This document shows, one piece after another, positions 11,952 through 23,291 of a stretch of 64,000 nt of DNA (position 1 is the first letter of the stretch; the number at the start of each line of letters is the position of its first letter). A program made the position numbers and the translations under genes. The notes below the pieces were generated by a model. The model saw only the letters and a list, made by a program, of their open reading frames with translations. It searched no databases and was not told where the DNA came from. Source of the DNA: Phialocephala subalpina (lineage: Eukaryota > Ascomycota > Leotiomycetes > Helotiales > Mollisiaceae); assembly GCA_900073065.1 (NCBI GenBank), contig FJOG01000025.1, positions 372,001 through 436,000 on the forward strand. Reading direction: 5' to 3'.

Positions 11952-14236
11952 TCGATATTGGATTCGGGAAATTTTGACTACAGACGAAAGTTCATAGAAA
12001 ATCCAAACCGGGACCTCTTCCCCTCAAGTACTCCCAGAGTCTCCAACATATTCTCGGTGACACAATCATAGCATTAGATGAATCAAAGCCCTTCCTCACT
12101 ATCTTCCCAATACCGGTCCATTCGGTCTCAGCAATGCTAGAGAATCATCTGATGTTGAACCGGTACTGTTTCAAGCAAAATGTTCTGAACGGCTTGGGCT
12201 CTGCGGGAGATCGCTTATAACACGGGAGCAGTTATTCGTTTCAATATCCAATCGCATCGTTGTCTGATTTCAGAGTCGAATTGAAGCTTGTTCAATGGGG
12301 TAGGAGCAGCGAAGGCTAGTAGAACGAGGTGGAACAAAGGTGAAACAACCAGACGAAATGCTTGGCGCTCAGATGTTAGCTTCGCCACAACGGTTTCTTG
12401 ACCTTTAAGCTTAATCCATATCTCCGACAGGACTTGTTCATTATTGCACGGGATGCTTTGAATACCTGAAAACTTTGCGTCAATCGTACGTATGTCAAAG
12501 TCTGAAATACCTCGGCTCGAACACCAACACAATGCTAAAGGAAAATGATCGGATGCTCTCTAGCCGATGACGACAAATAAGCAGTGCTTCCTAGCTGTTG
12601 AGACAGCGGATCAGACAAGGTGAAATATGTGCTCGTGTCCTTGGTAAGAGTACAAATTGCTCACTGGCTGCTCAAGAAGTGGGGGCAAAGAAAGGGGCTA
12701 AGCGAGCCTCTCAAGCGACAAAGCGTGAGGGAGAGGCAATGCAATTGGATCAGAAAGAATTTTTTTTGACAAGAGCATTCCGTTACCAAGCTGAGACATC
12801 GCCCGAAGAAGACCAAGACAATCCGTTGAGCTCAAGGCAATTTCAAATTTTATACAACTTCTAACCATACCAGGACGGTCAGCCTCGAAGAAAGAGAGTA
12901 TACGGCGAAGTTGTTCAGTCTCATTCGGGGGACAGAATACAGAATGGAACCACGTTTTCTGGCTGCGATGGTATGCCTCACACCATAGTCAATGAAATCA
13001 TTGGGCGCACCAACCCTCAGGAGATGCCAGAAATTGAAAAATACCCATCCTCCTCAACGAGACAAAGTATCCAAAAGGGAGAACTATGCATCACCTAGAC
13101 CCCCAAAGCTTTGCTGAGCATTTACATCACCAAATACAGTGCAATCTAGAGTCAAAGAAAAAAGAAAAAGGAGGAAGCCACGGCCGCGCATGGACCACCA
13201 GGACCGCCAGTTACCATCGCTCCATGCAACGGCGGCACAGAACCGGGATCTAGCCACTGTCGAGAACGCCACGGCGATACCTCCGGTAGTCTATCATTTG
13301 CAAATTTCGAATGTATAACTATTGTGAAAGTTTTGGAGGAGGTAGACATGATTAACAACCTCGCGGTTTTCGAGAAAAGCGACAAACCAAAGTACAAAAG
13401 ATTCGGGGTCATTCATCAGGACTTGAATCGACGTACTTGATTGACCAAGGAATCACGTTGAATAGGCTCCTGAAGCTTTTACCAATTATTTCTGGAAGTG
13501 GTTTTAGAGGCTTCGAGGCTTGGTGCTCGTTCGCAAAGTACCTTGGACATCGGTGCGTCGCTCGTTCTGCATTTCAAGAACCAGCTCCAACGCAGCTTCC
13601 GTCTCTGTCGAAAAGTCTCAACCACGGACTTCACTACACGAAGAAACGAAATTTAAGAAATTGTTGCTCGAGAACAGCGATGGCAAACTCTCTCCATTTG
13701 CGATGCACTTTTTGATCCTCATCCCGTTCCTGCATGCTTCCGTGTTCAATCCGGTCCGTAAGAAAATTTCTGGCTCCTCTCATTGCTCAACAGCTCGGGA
13801 GGCACGGCCGAAATTGAGACAAGGTTAAAGATTACGGATCGTGAAAGTCAAAGTCCGCTTTAAGCTGATCTAAAAGATAGGGGAGATCCTAAAAAGAGAT
13901 CCTGAAAGGCGTGCGGGGAAATTTTTGGCGATCCTTCATCCACCTCGAGGCTTGGCCACAGTAGCATTTGCGGGGTGGCGCTACAGTTGGTGATCGTCAC
14001 GACTATCGACGCTCACGAGGCTCAGGACTCCAATTACAGCTAATGCTCGTGCAGATTGAACAGGATGTATCCTGGTTCTTTCCTCCTTCCTCGGCTTCAG
14101 AGGACAAAAATTCTTGAGGGCCGGTGTGCCCTGAGTGGGCTATAAGTCCAAGATGGCGCTCTTCTTCCATCCAGCGTTGTTGAGGCGAGTCGCGATTCTT
14201 TACTGAGGAATTCTAATTTCCCTCTGATTGTGGAAG
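11952..14236. other. 2.3 kb intergenic region with weak coding remnants
   Basis: Apart from the protein-like minus-strand segment at 12215-12532, listed separately, this stretch holds only short conflicting frames. The last few hundred bases form the promoter and leader of the GMC oxidoreductase; no clear TATA box is evident. Confidence 0.45.
12215..12532 (-). pseudogene. C-terminal fragment resembling a fungal regulatory protein
   Basis: About 105 codons without a proper ATG read as plausible globular protein. They contain a run around EIWIKLKGQE and a hydrophobic segment SPLFHLVLLAF, ending at a stop. The composition resembles the C-terminal part of fungal zinc-cluster transcription factors, but I cannot identify the DNA-binding part upstream. 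It is most likely a remnant of a larger gene. Confidence 0.3.
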
Positions 14237-16473
14237 ATGAAGCTTTACTCCTTCTCTCTGGCCCTCGCGGCTCTCGCATCCGCAGTCCTGGCCTCGCCTA
14301 TCAAGCAGGAGGAACGACAAGTCAACGGACTCATTGGGAGTCTTCTGGGGACTCTTGGTGCCAATCAAACATTCGACTACATCGTACTCGGCGGAGGAAC
14401 TGGAGGCCTGACGATTGCAAAGCGACTTGCTGAGGACCCCACTGTTACAGTAGCTGTTATTGAAGCAGGAAGTGTCTACCAAGTTGCCGACCCTGTCTTT
14501 GCCTCAACTCCTGGTGGAGATGTTACTTTTGTTGGTAAGTAGCATACCTCATTCTATGAATTAAGTCCAGGAGCTGAGAAGTTGAACAGGAACAAAAGAG
14601 ACTCTGCCAACTGTCGACTGGGGATTCTTCACCTCCAAGGATCCAGCTTCCAATAGCCAGGCTCGCGCCTATGCGAGAGGAAAATGCCTCGGTGGCAGGT
14701 ATGTTTCCTCCATGTCGATGGGATTTTCGTCGTTTTGATCATTCTAGCTCCGCGAGAAATTTCATGATCTACCAGAGACCTCCTGTTGGAGCTCTCCAAG
14801 ATTGGGCAGATGCTGTTGATGACCAGTCATACACATTCGACAATTTCCTTCCCTACTACAAGAAGAGCCCGCAATTTACCCCACCGGGACCAAAACGTAC
14901 GGTAAATGCGACTGTCTCATACAATGCAGGTGCCTTCAGCTCAACTGGTGGTCCCCTTCAAGTGAGTGCTCAGTAAAGAGAAAACATATTTTAGCATCGT
15001 TTCTGATATTACTCGCAGGTCTCGTATCCAAACACGGCCCAGAGCTTCAGCAGTAAGACCATCCGTTTTCAATACAGTGAACACCCAGCTAATTCCAGTA
15101 AACAGGTTACATGCAAGGAGCTCTCAACGAGATCGGCATCCCAACAGTGCAAGACTTCAACAGCGGAAGTCTCATGGGATGCCAATACTGCTCCGTGACA
15201 ATCAAACCTAAAGATGAAAGCCGTGACTCTTCACAGACATCATTCCTAAACGAGGCAGCTTCAGCAGGTTTGACTAACCTGAAAGTCTTCACTCTCACAA
15301 TGGCAAAGAAGATCAACTTCGACGCGAATAAGAAAGCAATCAGTGTCGTCGTCGAGTCTAACCTCATCTCCTACACTCTTGGTGTTAACAAAGAGGTAAT
15401 TGTCTCTGCAGGTGCTTTCCAGTCACCACAACTTCTTATGGTCTCAGGTGTCGGACCTGCTGCTCAAGTCTCAGCCTTGGGTGTTCCACTCGTCCAGGAT
15501 CTTCCGGGAGTAGGACAAAACATGCAAGACCACATCTTCTTCGGTCCAGCATATAAGGTTGACTTGACGACGTTCACCAAACTTGCAAACGATCCTGTCT
15601 ACCTGCTTGCCATGTTTGCTCAATACACCACGACTCAAACTGGACCACTCACAAACCCTGTAGCTGACTTCCTTGGTTGGGAAAAGGTTCCGGATTCTCT
15701 CAGATCAAGCCTGGGTGCCCAGGCTCTGGCCGATCTTGCGAAGTGAGTGATCCCGCTGGTCTTCAAAAGGATTCTGTTTGCTGACACGCTCTAGGTTACC
15801 TGGTGATTGGCCGGAGATCGAGTACCTCTCCGGGGCGGGCTACGTTGGTGACTGGTCAAGTCTCCTCTTCGGCCAACCAAAAGACGGTGCTCAGTACGCC
15901 ACTATTCTCGCAGCACTCGTCGCACCGCAATCACGAGGAAACATCCAGGTTACTTCTGCCGACACAAACACTCTCCCTATAATCAACACGGCATATCTCC
16001 AATCACACACCGACCAACAGGTTGCTATCGCTGCATACAAGCGTGTTCGACAAGCTTTTACTTCAGATTTCATGCAGCAAACTGTCCAGGGACGACCGGA
16101 GGCTTACCCTGGTCCCAGTGTTCAGACTGATAATCAGATTCTAGCGGTAAGATCCATTTAGATCGAGGAAAGAATGATGCTGATGAGAGGGGTGCAGACC
16201 ATCAAGGAAAGCTTGCAGACCGTTTGGCATGCTAGCTGCACGTGCAAGATGGGGGTCGCAAGCGATCCGATGGCTGTTGTTGATAGCCATGCGAGAGTCT
16301 TTGGCGTCCAAGGTGTCAGGGTTGTTGATGCTTCCGCTTTCCCATTCTTGCCGCCTGGTCATCCTCAGAGTACTATTTGTAAGTCTCCTCTCTGGATTAG
16401 GAAATCGCTGCTGACCAGTATAGATGCTCTTGCTGAAAAGATCACGGATGATATTAAGAATGGGCAGCAGTAG
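14237..16473 (+). CDS. Secreted GMC-family FAD oxidoreductase
   Basis: Eight exons (14237-14534, 14590-14698, 14748-14961, 15019-15052, 15106-15742, 15795-16146, 16198-16378, 16424-16473) give 624 residues, every junction in phase. A signal peptide (about 1-20) precedes the FAD-binding Rossmann motif DYIVLGGGTGG (47-57). Further family marks are GKCLGG, AGAFQSPQLLMVSGVG and the C-terminal catalytic region with WHASCTCKMG and PPGHPQST. Members oxidise sugars or alcohols and release hydrogen peroxide (glucose oxidase, aryl-alcohol oxidase, choline dehydrogenase types). The two cysteines in CTCKMG fit the glucose/aryl-alcohol side, but the substrate cannot be told. The 34-base exon 4 is unusually short. 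Confidence 0.93.
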
Positions 16474-16708
16474 CGACTCAACTGAGAGGATGAGGCACTT
16501 GCCACCATCATCATACTATCACTTCTTGTATATACTGTCAACTTTGATGGAGTCAAATTTTGAGGCGTTTCTATCTGAATATCAGACTATTTGCTGTACG
16601 AAAATCGGCGACTAAGTGACGATGTCCGATTGAGATCACCATCCGTCCCGACTACACGAATTTCTCGAAAACAAAAGGAATTCATAGCCATGTCGAGAAG
16701 CTGCCTAA

Positions 16709-19684
16709 TTACGTTCTCTTGCACATGCTCCTCACTGGCTTGCTACTCACAACATAAGTAAGGTCCAATGTCCAGAAATGAGACAGCTGTGCATGAATCG
16801 CCGGTACAGAACCATACAATGGCGCTACGAACGGGATCCAAACGTAATCGAAGACATTCTTCCAAGACCTCGTGCTGAAACTATCGGCCATTCCACCCGC
16901 TAGGCCAGGCCAGCAGCAATCATTTCGCTTCGGCGAGCTTCAATTGCTAGGTGGTGGTGCTTCTGATAAGGGTAGACGTAGATAAGGAAAGCGACGAGTC
17001 CTACTGTTCTTAAGACGTCCGTCGCAATGAAAGTCCATGCGATGCTGGAACAATCCTGGTTTTCTGGAAAAAGACGCCGATAGATGGTCGAGGTAATGAT
17101 TAAGATTGAGATATGTGCTGGTAGGAAATGTGCTTCGAATAAGCGATGAAAGAGGAGCAAGATGTTAGGCCAATTCGGAGGAAAAACTTTGACGCACACA
17201 GCCAACTCATCAACCTCTGGAACATTCTTCTGCCAGTCGAAGGAAGCATAGCCTTGTGTGTCTAAGTTTGTTGTGTGATGAAGAGGTCGACAAAGTTGTT
17301 GTTTTTGCGGCCTTCGCTGCCACACCTTGATTGCTTGCTTCAACGCATAGCTAGAATCCAACGATCCCCACATGTGCCGAAGTGCTTGACCCTGAAAATA
17401 TGCGACCAAACCTTCACCACCAGAAGCAGTCGTGTTAGTCTGGCTCACCGGGCTTGTCACCATCCTCGTAGTCAGGTGCCCGTTGAGAGCTAAAAAGCAC
17501 TTCAAATACAAGTGAAGATCCTCAGCAATAGCTTCTGGTCCAGTATCCCACCCTCTAACCCTGTCTGCCAGCTCGAGTGGTACAAAATAGGCTGACGTCG
17601 GCGGACATATCGCTGAGCCACGATAATGTCCAGATAAACCTGCTGCGCTCCAAAGTACGTCTGCAACCCGGACAATGCCAGGGACCAGATGTACGTTACG
17701 ATCGAAGATGATTGGCGACGAGTAGAGGGTCGTTGCTGCGGTATCTGGGTATGCAAGGTGCATGGAAGTTCTCTCTGAGAAGTATTTCCATGAGAGATGG
17801 CTGTCGGCAGTGAAACAAATGCATGTTAGTGATGTTTTCCAAACTCGCCAATCAGCTTGCAAGCTTCCGACATTGGTCATCAAGCCGTTGATGCTTCTGG
17901 ATCGTTGGCTCCCCCATGCATGGGAAACACAACTTTCCGCGGTGCGAACATTGGGTTTTCAACTTCCAATAACTTGGACACGTTCTTACAGCAAGCATTA
18001 CCATCCGCAACTTGGCAGATATTGAAAGGCCATCAATAGCATCACACGCTGCCNNNNNNNNNNNNNNNNNNNNNNNNNNNNNNNNNNNNNNNNNNNNNNN
18101 NNNNNNNNNNNNNNNNNNNNNNNNNNNNNNNNNNNNNNNNNNNNNNNNNNNNNNNNNNNNNNNNNNNNNNNNNNNNNNNNNNNNNNNNNNNNNNNNNNNN
18201 NNNNNNNNNNNNNNNNNNNNNNNNNNNNNNNNNNNNNNNNNNNNNNNNNNNNNNNNNNNNNNNNNNNNNNNNNNNNNNNNNNNNNNNNNNNNNNNNNNNN
18301 NNNNNNNNNNNNNNNNNNNNNNNNNNNNNNNNNNNNNNNNNNNNNNNNNNNNNNNNNNNNNNNNNNNNNNNNNNNNNNNNNNNNNNNNNNNNNNNNNNNN
18401 NNNNNNNNNNNNNNNNNNNNNNNNNNNNNNNNNNNNNNNNNNNNNNNNNNNNNNNNNNNNNNNNNNNNNNNNNNNNNNNNNNNNNNNNNNNNNNNNNNNN
18501 NNNNNNNNNNNNNNNNNNNNNNNNNNNNNNNNNNNNNNNNNNNNNNNNNNNNNNNNNNNNNNNNNNNNNNNNNNNNNNNNNNGGGCCTTTGAAAGTGATG
18601 GACATCGCAGGTTTATTGGGAAGAGAGTCTGCATCAGACGCATCACTCGACATCCAGAGCGATAGCTCCCCTGCCAGAAACTCTCGGCAGACGGAGCCGC
18701 TGCCAGAAACGTTGCGCAGACAACTTGAAGATCAAAAACCACAAAATGCCAAGCGATGACATCCCTCTCGCTCCTAGTGACATACATCAACGACGAGCAT
18801 GTCGGAATTGAAAGTGATGGCGACGTCTGGTGCCGCGATGCCGAGAGTTGTCGCAATCAGATAAACTTATCATATTGGAATCAAAATGGGAAAGGAGATG
18901 CGATACAGAGCAGAATTAGCGTACCGTCGATGCAAGTCAGAACAACGTCCCTCCTCATCTCAGGCTCGCATCTTTTGCTCGCTGCTCGGACGGCCCAGCT
19001 CAAATTGCTAATCTTTCCTGGCAATTTTCCTGGTATGCAGGTAGGGTGGAAAGTAGCTGTAACGTGTCTGAAGCTGGTTCTGAACTTTGACACCAATTTG
19101 GTAGCTTTCGCATCGGCCGTGACCTCGCGCTATTCCATGGCCAAGTAAACTTGAAGATAATTAGTACGCCAAGTTCGGCTCGCGATTGAAATGAGAGATA
19201 GATCAACTTGCATCATATGAGTCGCGAGCTTGAGGATGAGAGGCAAGCACCTCAAGCGTTTCGGTAAGTATATCGATATCCTCCTTGTAAATGGGAATGA
19301 GGATGGCGTGGATTACCAACTCCAATTTATTTTCGATTTCCGCTGAAGAATCCGAATTGCCAACCTCGCTGGATGAATGTGAAGATGGAGCGTCCGACGT
19401 GTCTGTGCTCGAGATGGATACCGCTGATAGTTTCCAACCACTACTCAGGCTCGGACCTTCAGGGCGTTTCTGTAGTGTCGATCTTGACATTTTCCTATTC
19501 CCTCCCATACTGCTCGACAAGCTCGAATTGGAAAGACAACTAACAACGCGTGGATAACGAGTGAGTGGTATGCAAATAAGTGCATCAAGATCCCATGGTG
19601 ACATGCCGCTGAAGTACGCACTGGCATGTGATGGCTGGTATCATGATGCAGCCGAGTTCGCATATTGGCAGCAGCTTCAAACAA
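16709..19684 (-). pseudogene. Decayed family-2 glycosyltransferase gene (contains assembly gap)
   Basis: Segments of a fungal membrane GT2 protein are recognisable in order. They are a hydrophobic N-terminal segment (~19590), the start of the catalytic domain with PIYKEDIDILTETLEVL (~19230-19300), a middle part (~18925-19138), the part with the EDLHLYLKC motif (~17320-17800), several membrane helices, and a C-terminal tail ending near 16709. Disabling differences are visible. There is an in-frame TAG at 19130-19132. The intron before it has no usable GT donor in the right phase. TG replaces AG where the exon should resume at 17808. A frame change follows the stop near 16900. The middle is split by about 1.1 kb including 529 N. 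The lesions are far too many for one error, so I call a pseudogene. Confidence 0.8.
18054..18582. other. Assembly gap of 529 N
   Basis: Unsequenced bases inside the interrupted glycosyltransferase gene. Open frames that run across the N block are artefacts. The flanks (17830-18053 and 18583-18924) show no similarity to the glycosyltransferase. Confidence 0.99.
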
Positions 19685-20123
19685 GATGCTAAAACACAGA
19701 GTAAGTAGTACAAAGAGTGAGATGGCGCCACACCGACTGGCAGACCATGATAGAAAGACATTGGATCGCCGATGAATTGAAGAAGTGAGGAGTAGAAAGT
19801 GAAGGCTAGAAGACCGCCTCAGTAAAAAGTACTTGATTATGGTACATGAAGACCTCGAAGCATGAAATACTAACTTGAGAGTTCACTTTCCAGGGTCCTA
19901 GGGTAGAGCAGCTTTGACAAGGATAAAGATACACTGCAGGTGGTCGATTAGACCAAGATAGGATGGAGACATATCAAGTGGACTGAATGCAGGCGAGCCT
20001 TCCACACCCACTTCAATAACACCAATAGTGGCTGGGCAGGGACGCCTAACCACGAGGCGAGGTTGAGACTGCCGACTTCGCCGTGAGACCTGAGGATTAT
20101 AAAATCCCCTCCCTCAACTTCAA

Positions 20124-21123
20124 ATGGAAAACATGTTATACAAACAATTTCCAAATCCATTTCTAGCAAAGGGAACACAGAGGACGTACCGCATCATGTT
20201 TCCAGTGCAAGTTCTCCTCTCATTGTTCGTCCTCCACGTGATACTCTTCGCCTTCGTTTTGGGCTTGCCACCAAGAGGCACCACAAATCCAAAAGTCTTC
20301 GTGATCGGACTTTCGAAGACAGGCACTACGTCCTTGGGCGATGCTTTTGAGATCCTGAATTACGGTCGATCCGGGTAAGTCCCCGGACTTGAAAAGTGGT
20401 GAAAGTGTCTTTGCATGCCCCGGTACTCATGGGGCGTGGCCCTGACTTCCTTGACATATCAAAAAGGAATGCGCTGACCCCGAGATTGCATTGTTCAGGT
20501 GGACAGACATCTGGCCTCGATACCTCTGCCACCAAGCCATGCTCCCTACACCAAATCTTCGACCTGTGATTTCCATGTCAGAAAAGTACAAATCATTCGA
20601 AGACCTCCCATGGTCACATCCTCAAGTCTACACGAAAATGAGCAAGACATATCCAAACTCAAAATTCATCCTCAGCTTGAGGAAATCAGAAAAAGTCTGG
20701 CTAGAGAGCATGAAAAGACACACCCGTCTTCGATTATGAGAAGGTCATAAGATCATCTATGGCGCTTATCAGGTCGATGGGAATGAGGACGAGTATTTGA
20801 AGATGTATGTAGAGCATATGAGAGATGTTAGAGAGCTCTTTGCTACAGAAGAAATGGAGGGAAGAGGGATGGAGATTGTGATTGATGATTTGGAGGAGCC
20901 TGATGAAACGAGGTGGGGGAAATTAGTGGAGTTTCTGGAGATAGATGTCCCTGGAGGAGTTAGGACATTAGGGGACTTCCCTAAGAGTAATGGTGGTGGC
21001 ATTTGGATCAATAAGGATCCTATGGGTACAATCTGGGTAAAGTATCAGTTGATGTGGTGGGCCGAGAAGGGCATAGTGACGTGGTTTGGAGGAATGGGGA
21101 AGCTAATTGCCTTGGGATTCTGA
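20124..21123 (+). pseudogene. Sulfotransferase-like P-loop protein with an in-frame stop
   Basis: Exon 1 is 20124-20374 and exon 2 starts at 20499; the joined frame begins with an N-terminal membrane anchor (about 26-50). Then comes the P-loop VIGLSKTGTTSLGDAF (about 60-74), the PAPS-binding type seen in the fungal Sulfotransfer_4 family. The frame meets TGA at 20737-20739 (codon 164) in the middle of the domain, then continues in the same frame to the normal end at 21123 (GIWINKDPMG and a hydrophobic C-terminal segment). No intron with usable sites removes the stop. A single C:G to T:A change from CGA or TGG would make it. It is either a recent pseudogene or a sequence error. Confidence 0.75.
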
Positions 21124-21355
21124 TGGAAAGAGTAGCAGAGACGACAATGAAATATCTGAAATTGAAGAAGGCAAGGAGAGTGTAGGTCTGAAATGAAGGG
21201 GTTTAGGGACAATAATAATGTGTAAATGTTCCCGGGACAGCCGGAGCTCGTTTTTGTCAGTTTCACGTGAACCTATTACTAGCTTGTAAGGCTGTATGTA
21301 GCCTGTAAACAGTCATTCTATTCAAGTCAAGAATCGGAAAACAAACATACCTTTC

Positions 21356-22243
21356 TTATTTTGTCAAAAATGAAGTCACGACAGATGCATACTCCTCGAG
21401 TCCATCAACAACCGATACGTGGCCCGCGCCTTTGATAATAGCCAACCTCACTTCATCCGTCTTTCCAGCAGCCTCAAAACCTTGTTGAATGCCATCTCTC
21501 ATAATCGCCATAGTCTGAGGCAAATCCGCATCCAATTCTCCAACAACGAGCAGGATTTCGTCTACAGAAGTCCCAAGCTTGCCGAAAAGTGGTCGTAAGT
21601 CAAAGCTCATCTTTCTTAGGGCCGCACAACATGCCACAAACCCTTCAACTTTAGTCTTCGACATCAAACTCCTCATCCAATGCAGCTCTTCACCATGAGA
21701 CTTCCTCCAATCTTCCCAGAACCATCTTGCCAATGTCTGCTCGATCGTTGCTTCCAGATTCCCTGCGCTTCGTGCCGCATCGACGCGAGGCCCGAAGGGA
21801 TCTCCAGCCCCTAATGCGCTGGGCGAGCATGAGATTGTATCGCAAATGACTAGGCGTTCTACTAAGCCTGGATTTTGAGCGCAGAAGACGATGCCAGTGG
21901 CAGCTCCCATCGAGATTCCAACCCATGCATGCAGCTTTTGTATTTTGAGGCTGTCTAAGAGCTGTTTAACATCGTCTGCCAGTGTATCAAACGTTGTGTC
22001 GTCGACTGTTGATGGGTCTACTGTAGACTCGCCGTGGCCTATTTGGTTGTATTGTAGGACTTGAAAGTTGAGTTCATGCAGGCGGGGAACGAAATGATGC
22101 CACATGTGATATGGTGTACACAGGGAATTGGACAAGAGGATAATAGGTCCTTTCGTTGAGGCAGATTGATCGGGGCCAGACAGATGATATGAAAGCTGTC
22201 GGCCATCGCGAAGTGTGGTCAATGAGGGGTTACTGAGCCCCAT
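21356..22243 (-). CDS. 3-oxoadipate enol-lactonase-like alpha/beta hydrolase
   Basis: Intronless, 295 residues from the ATG at 22243; the frame is open a little upstream but without ATG. It has an alpha/beta hydrolase fold with nucleophile Ser111 in GISMGAATG, an acid probably in VGELDADLP, and the His in GAGHVSVVDG near the end. The early NQIGHGES segment is typical of enol-lactonases (PcaD type), which act in the beta-ketoadipate pathway of aromatic breakdown. Many fungal relatives have other ester or lactone substrates, so the exact reaction is inferred. There is no signal peptide. Confidence 0.88.
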   Translation of the reverse strand: MGLSNPSLTTLRDGRQLSYHLSGPDQSASTKGPIILLSNSLCTPYHMWHHFVPRLHELNFQVLQYNQIGHGESTVDPSTVDDTTFDTLADDVKQLLDSLKIQKLHAWVGISMGAATGIVFCAQNPGLVERLVICDTISCSPSALGAGDPFGPRVDAARSAGNLEATIEQTLARWFWEDWRKSHGEELHWMRSLMSKTKVEGFVACCAALRKMSFDLRPLFGKLGTSVDEILLVVGELDADLPQTMAIMRDGIQQGFEAAGKTDEVRLAIIKGAGHVSVVDGLEEYASVVTSFLTK

Positions 22244-23291
22244 TGTCAAGAGTATTTAGCAACTGACCTCGTGATGACAGTGAATATGGTTGCTAGAGAA
22301 GAAGAATAGAAGAGCGGAATAGGAATGCTCCTGGCTTACATTCCAGTTGCCGAGACGGCAATCGGGCAATTGCTTCATGCAGGATATGATTCGGTGTAGA
22401 GCGCCTGCTCCCCCAAGAGATGACTTGCCGTCTGAATTCCCAGATAGGTCCCAGATAGGCAGGAAATCCACTACGCTCAATTCGATATTCGCAGATTCAC
22501 AGCTCGTAAATATGCCCCATCCCACTCAATTGGCACTCAATGCGTTGTGCGCGAGGCATAATACGCGTCTGGCAGACTTCCTCCCGATCGAGCTCTTGTC
22601 CTAATGCTAGTGGGACATTGAAGGTGTCCGAGAGGATTTCTATAAGCCTCAACTATTCTCAGCGGAGGAATCGATGTAGGCGATTTCGTAGGAAGCCTGA
22701 AGAGGCTTGGATGTCGATTGAGGAGGTTCTGTTGGTTGGGAGCGCCATCTGGGGTTCTGGTCGGTGTGTGCCGGTCGCATGCTCGCATGCTTGCTCAATA
22801 TCTGTCGACACGATCGTCGATTCGATAATTGCAGAGGAGGACCTTCACTCGAGAGTTCGAAGTCGCGGTGGGCAGTTCCTACCTCAGTAATTGAAGAGGT
22901 AAGTGCGAGTGGGAGAGCAGGAGGGGATGTTGATATTGGAGGTTCATGGCTCTTGCTGAAAGGACTCTTTCATCAATCGAGACTAGCGTCCACTGTCAGG
23001 AAATACACTTTCTCGCGGCTCCATGATGTGCGTTCTATTCAGCTATATACGAATGCGCTCACGTCTCACAATGTTGAACACGTTATACAGATTGTCATAG
23101 GCAAGTCTAAACTTTCTTCATACTATTTACTAGACTCCTGAACATGAGAGAATGTTCATTCCTCTCTTCTCTTTCTATATTCGCCGATTACGGCCCACCC
23201 AATCTTCTTTCACAATACAAAAGATGAGTGCAAGCAAAAACGCCAGTATATTACCGCCAGAACGCAATGTACAAGATAGCAGCAAAGATGC
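22244..23291. other. Intergenic region between hydrolase and FAS2
   Basis: About 1 kb. Open frames of 70-125 codons overlap on both strands around 22350-23140, without motifs or splice-consistent extensions. No gene is called. The 3' part (23150-23291) is the likely FAS2 3' untranslated region. Confidence 0.5.

Noticed and set aside
13084..13828. Open frames on both strands upstream of the GMC oxidoreductase
   Set aside because: Overlapping, motif-less and not linked by splice sites.
17852..18856. Long frames running across the first N block
   Set aside because: N positions translate as open sequence by convention; the real flanking frames are short.
21356..23291. Possible aromatic-degradation cluster (dienelactone hydrolase plus enol-lactonase)
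   Set aside because: The two genes are over 10 kb apart with unrelated and decayed genes between them; no ring-cleavage enzyme is present.
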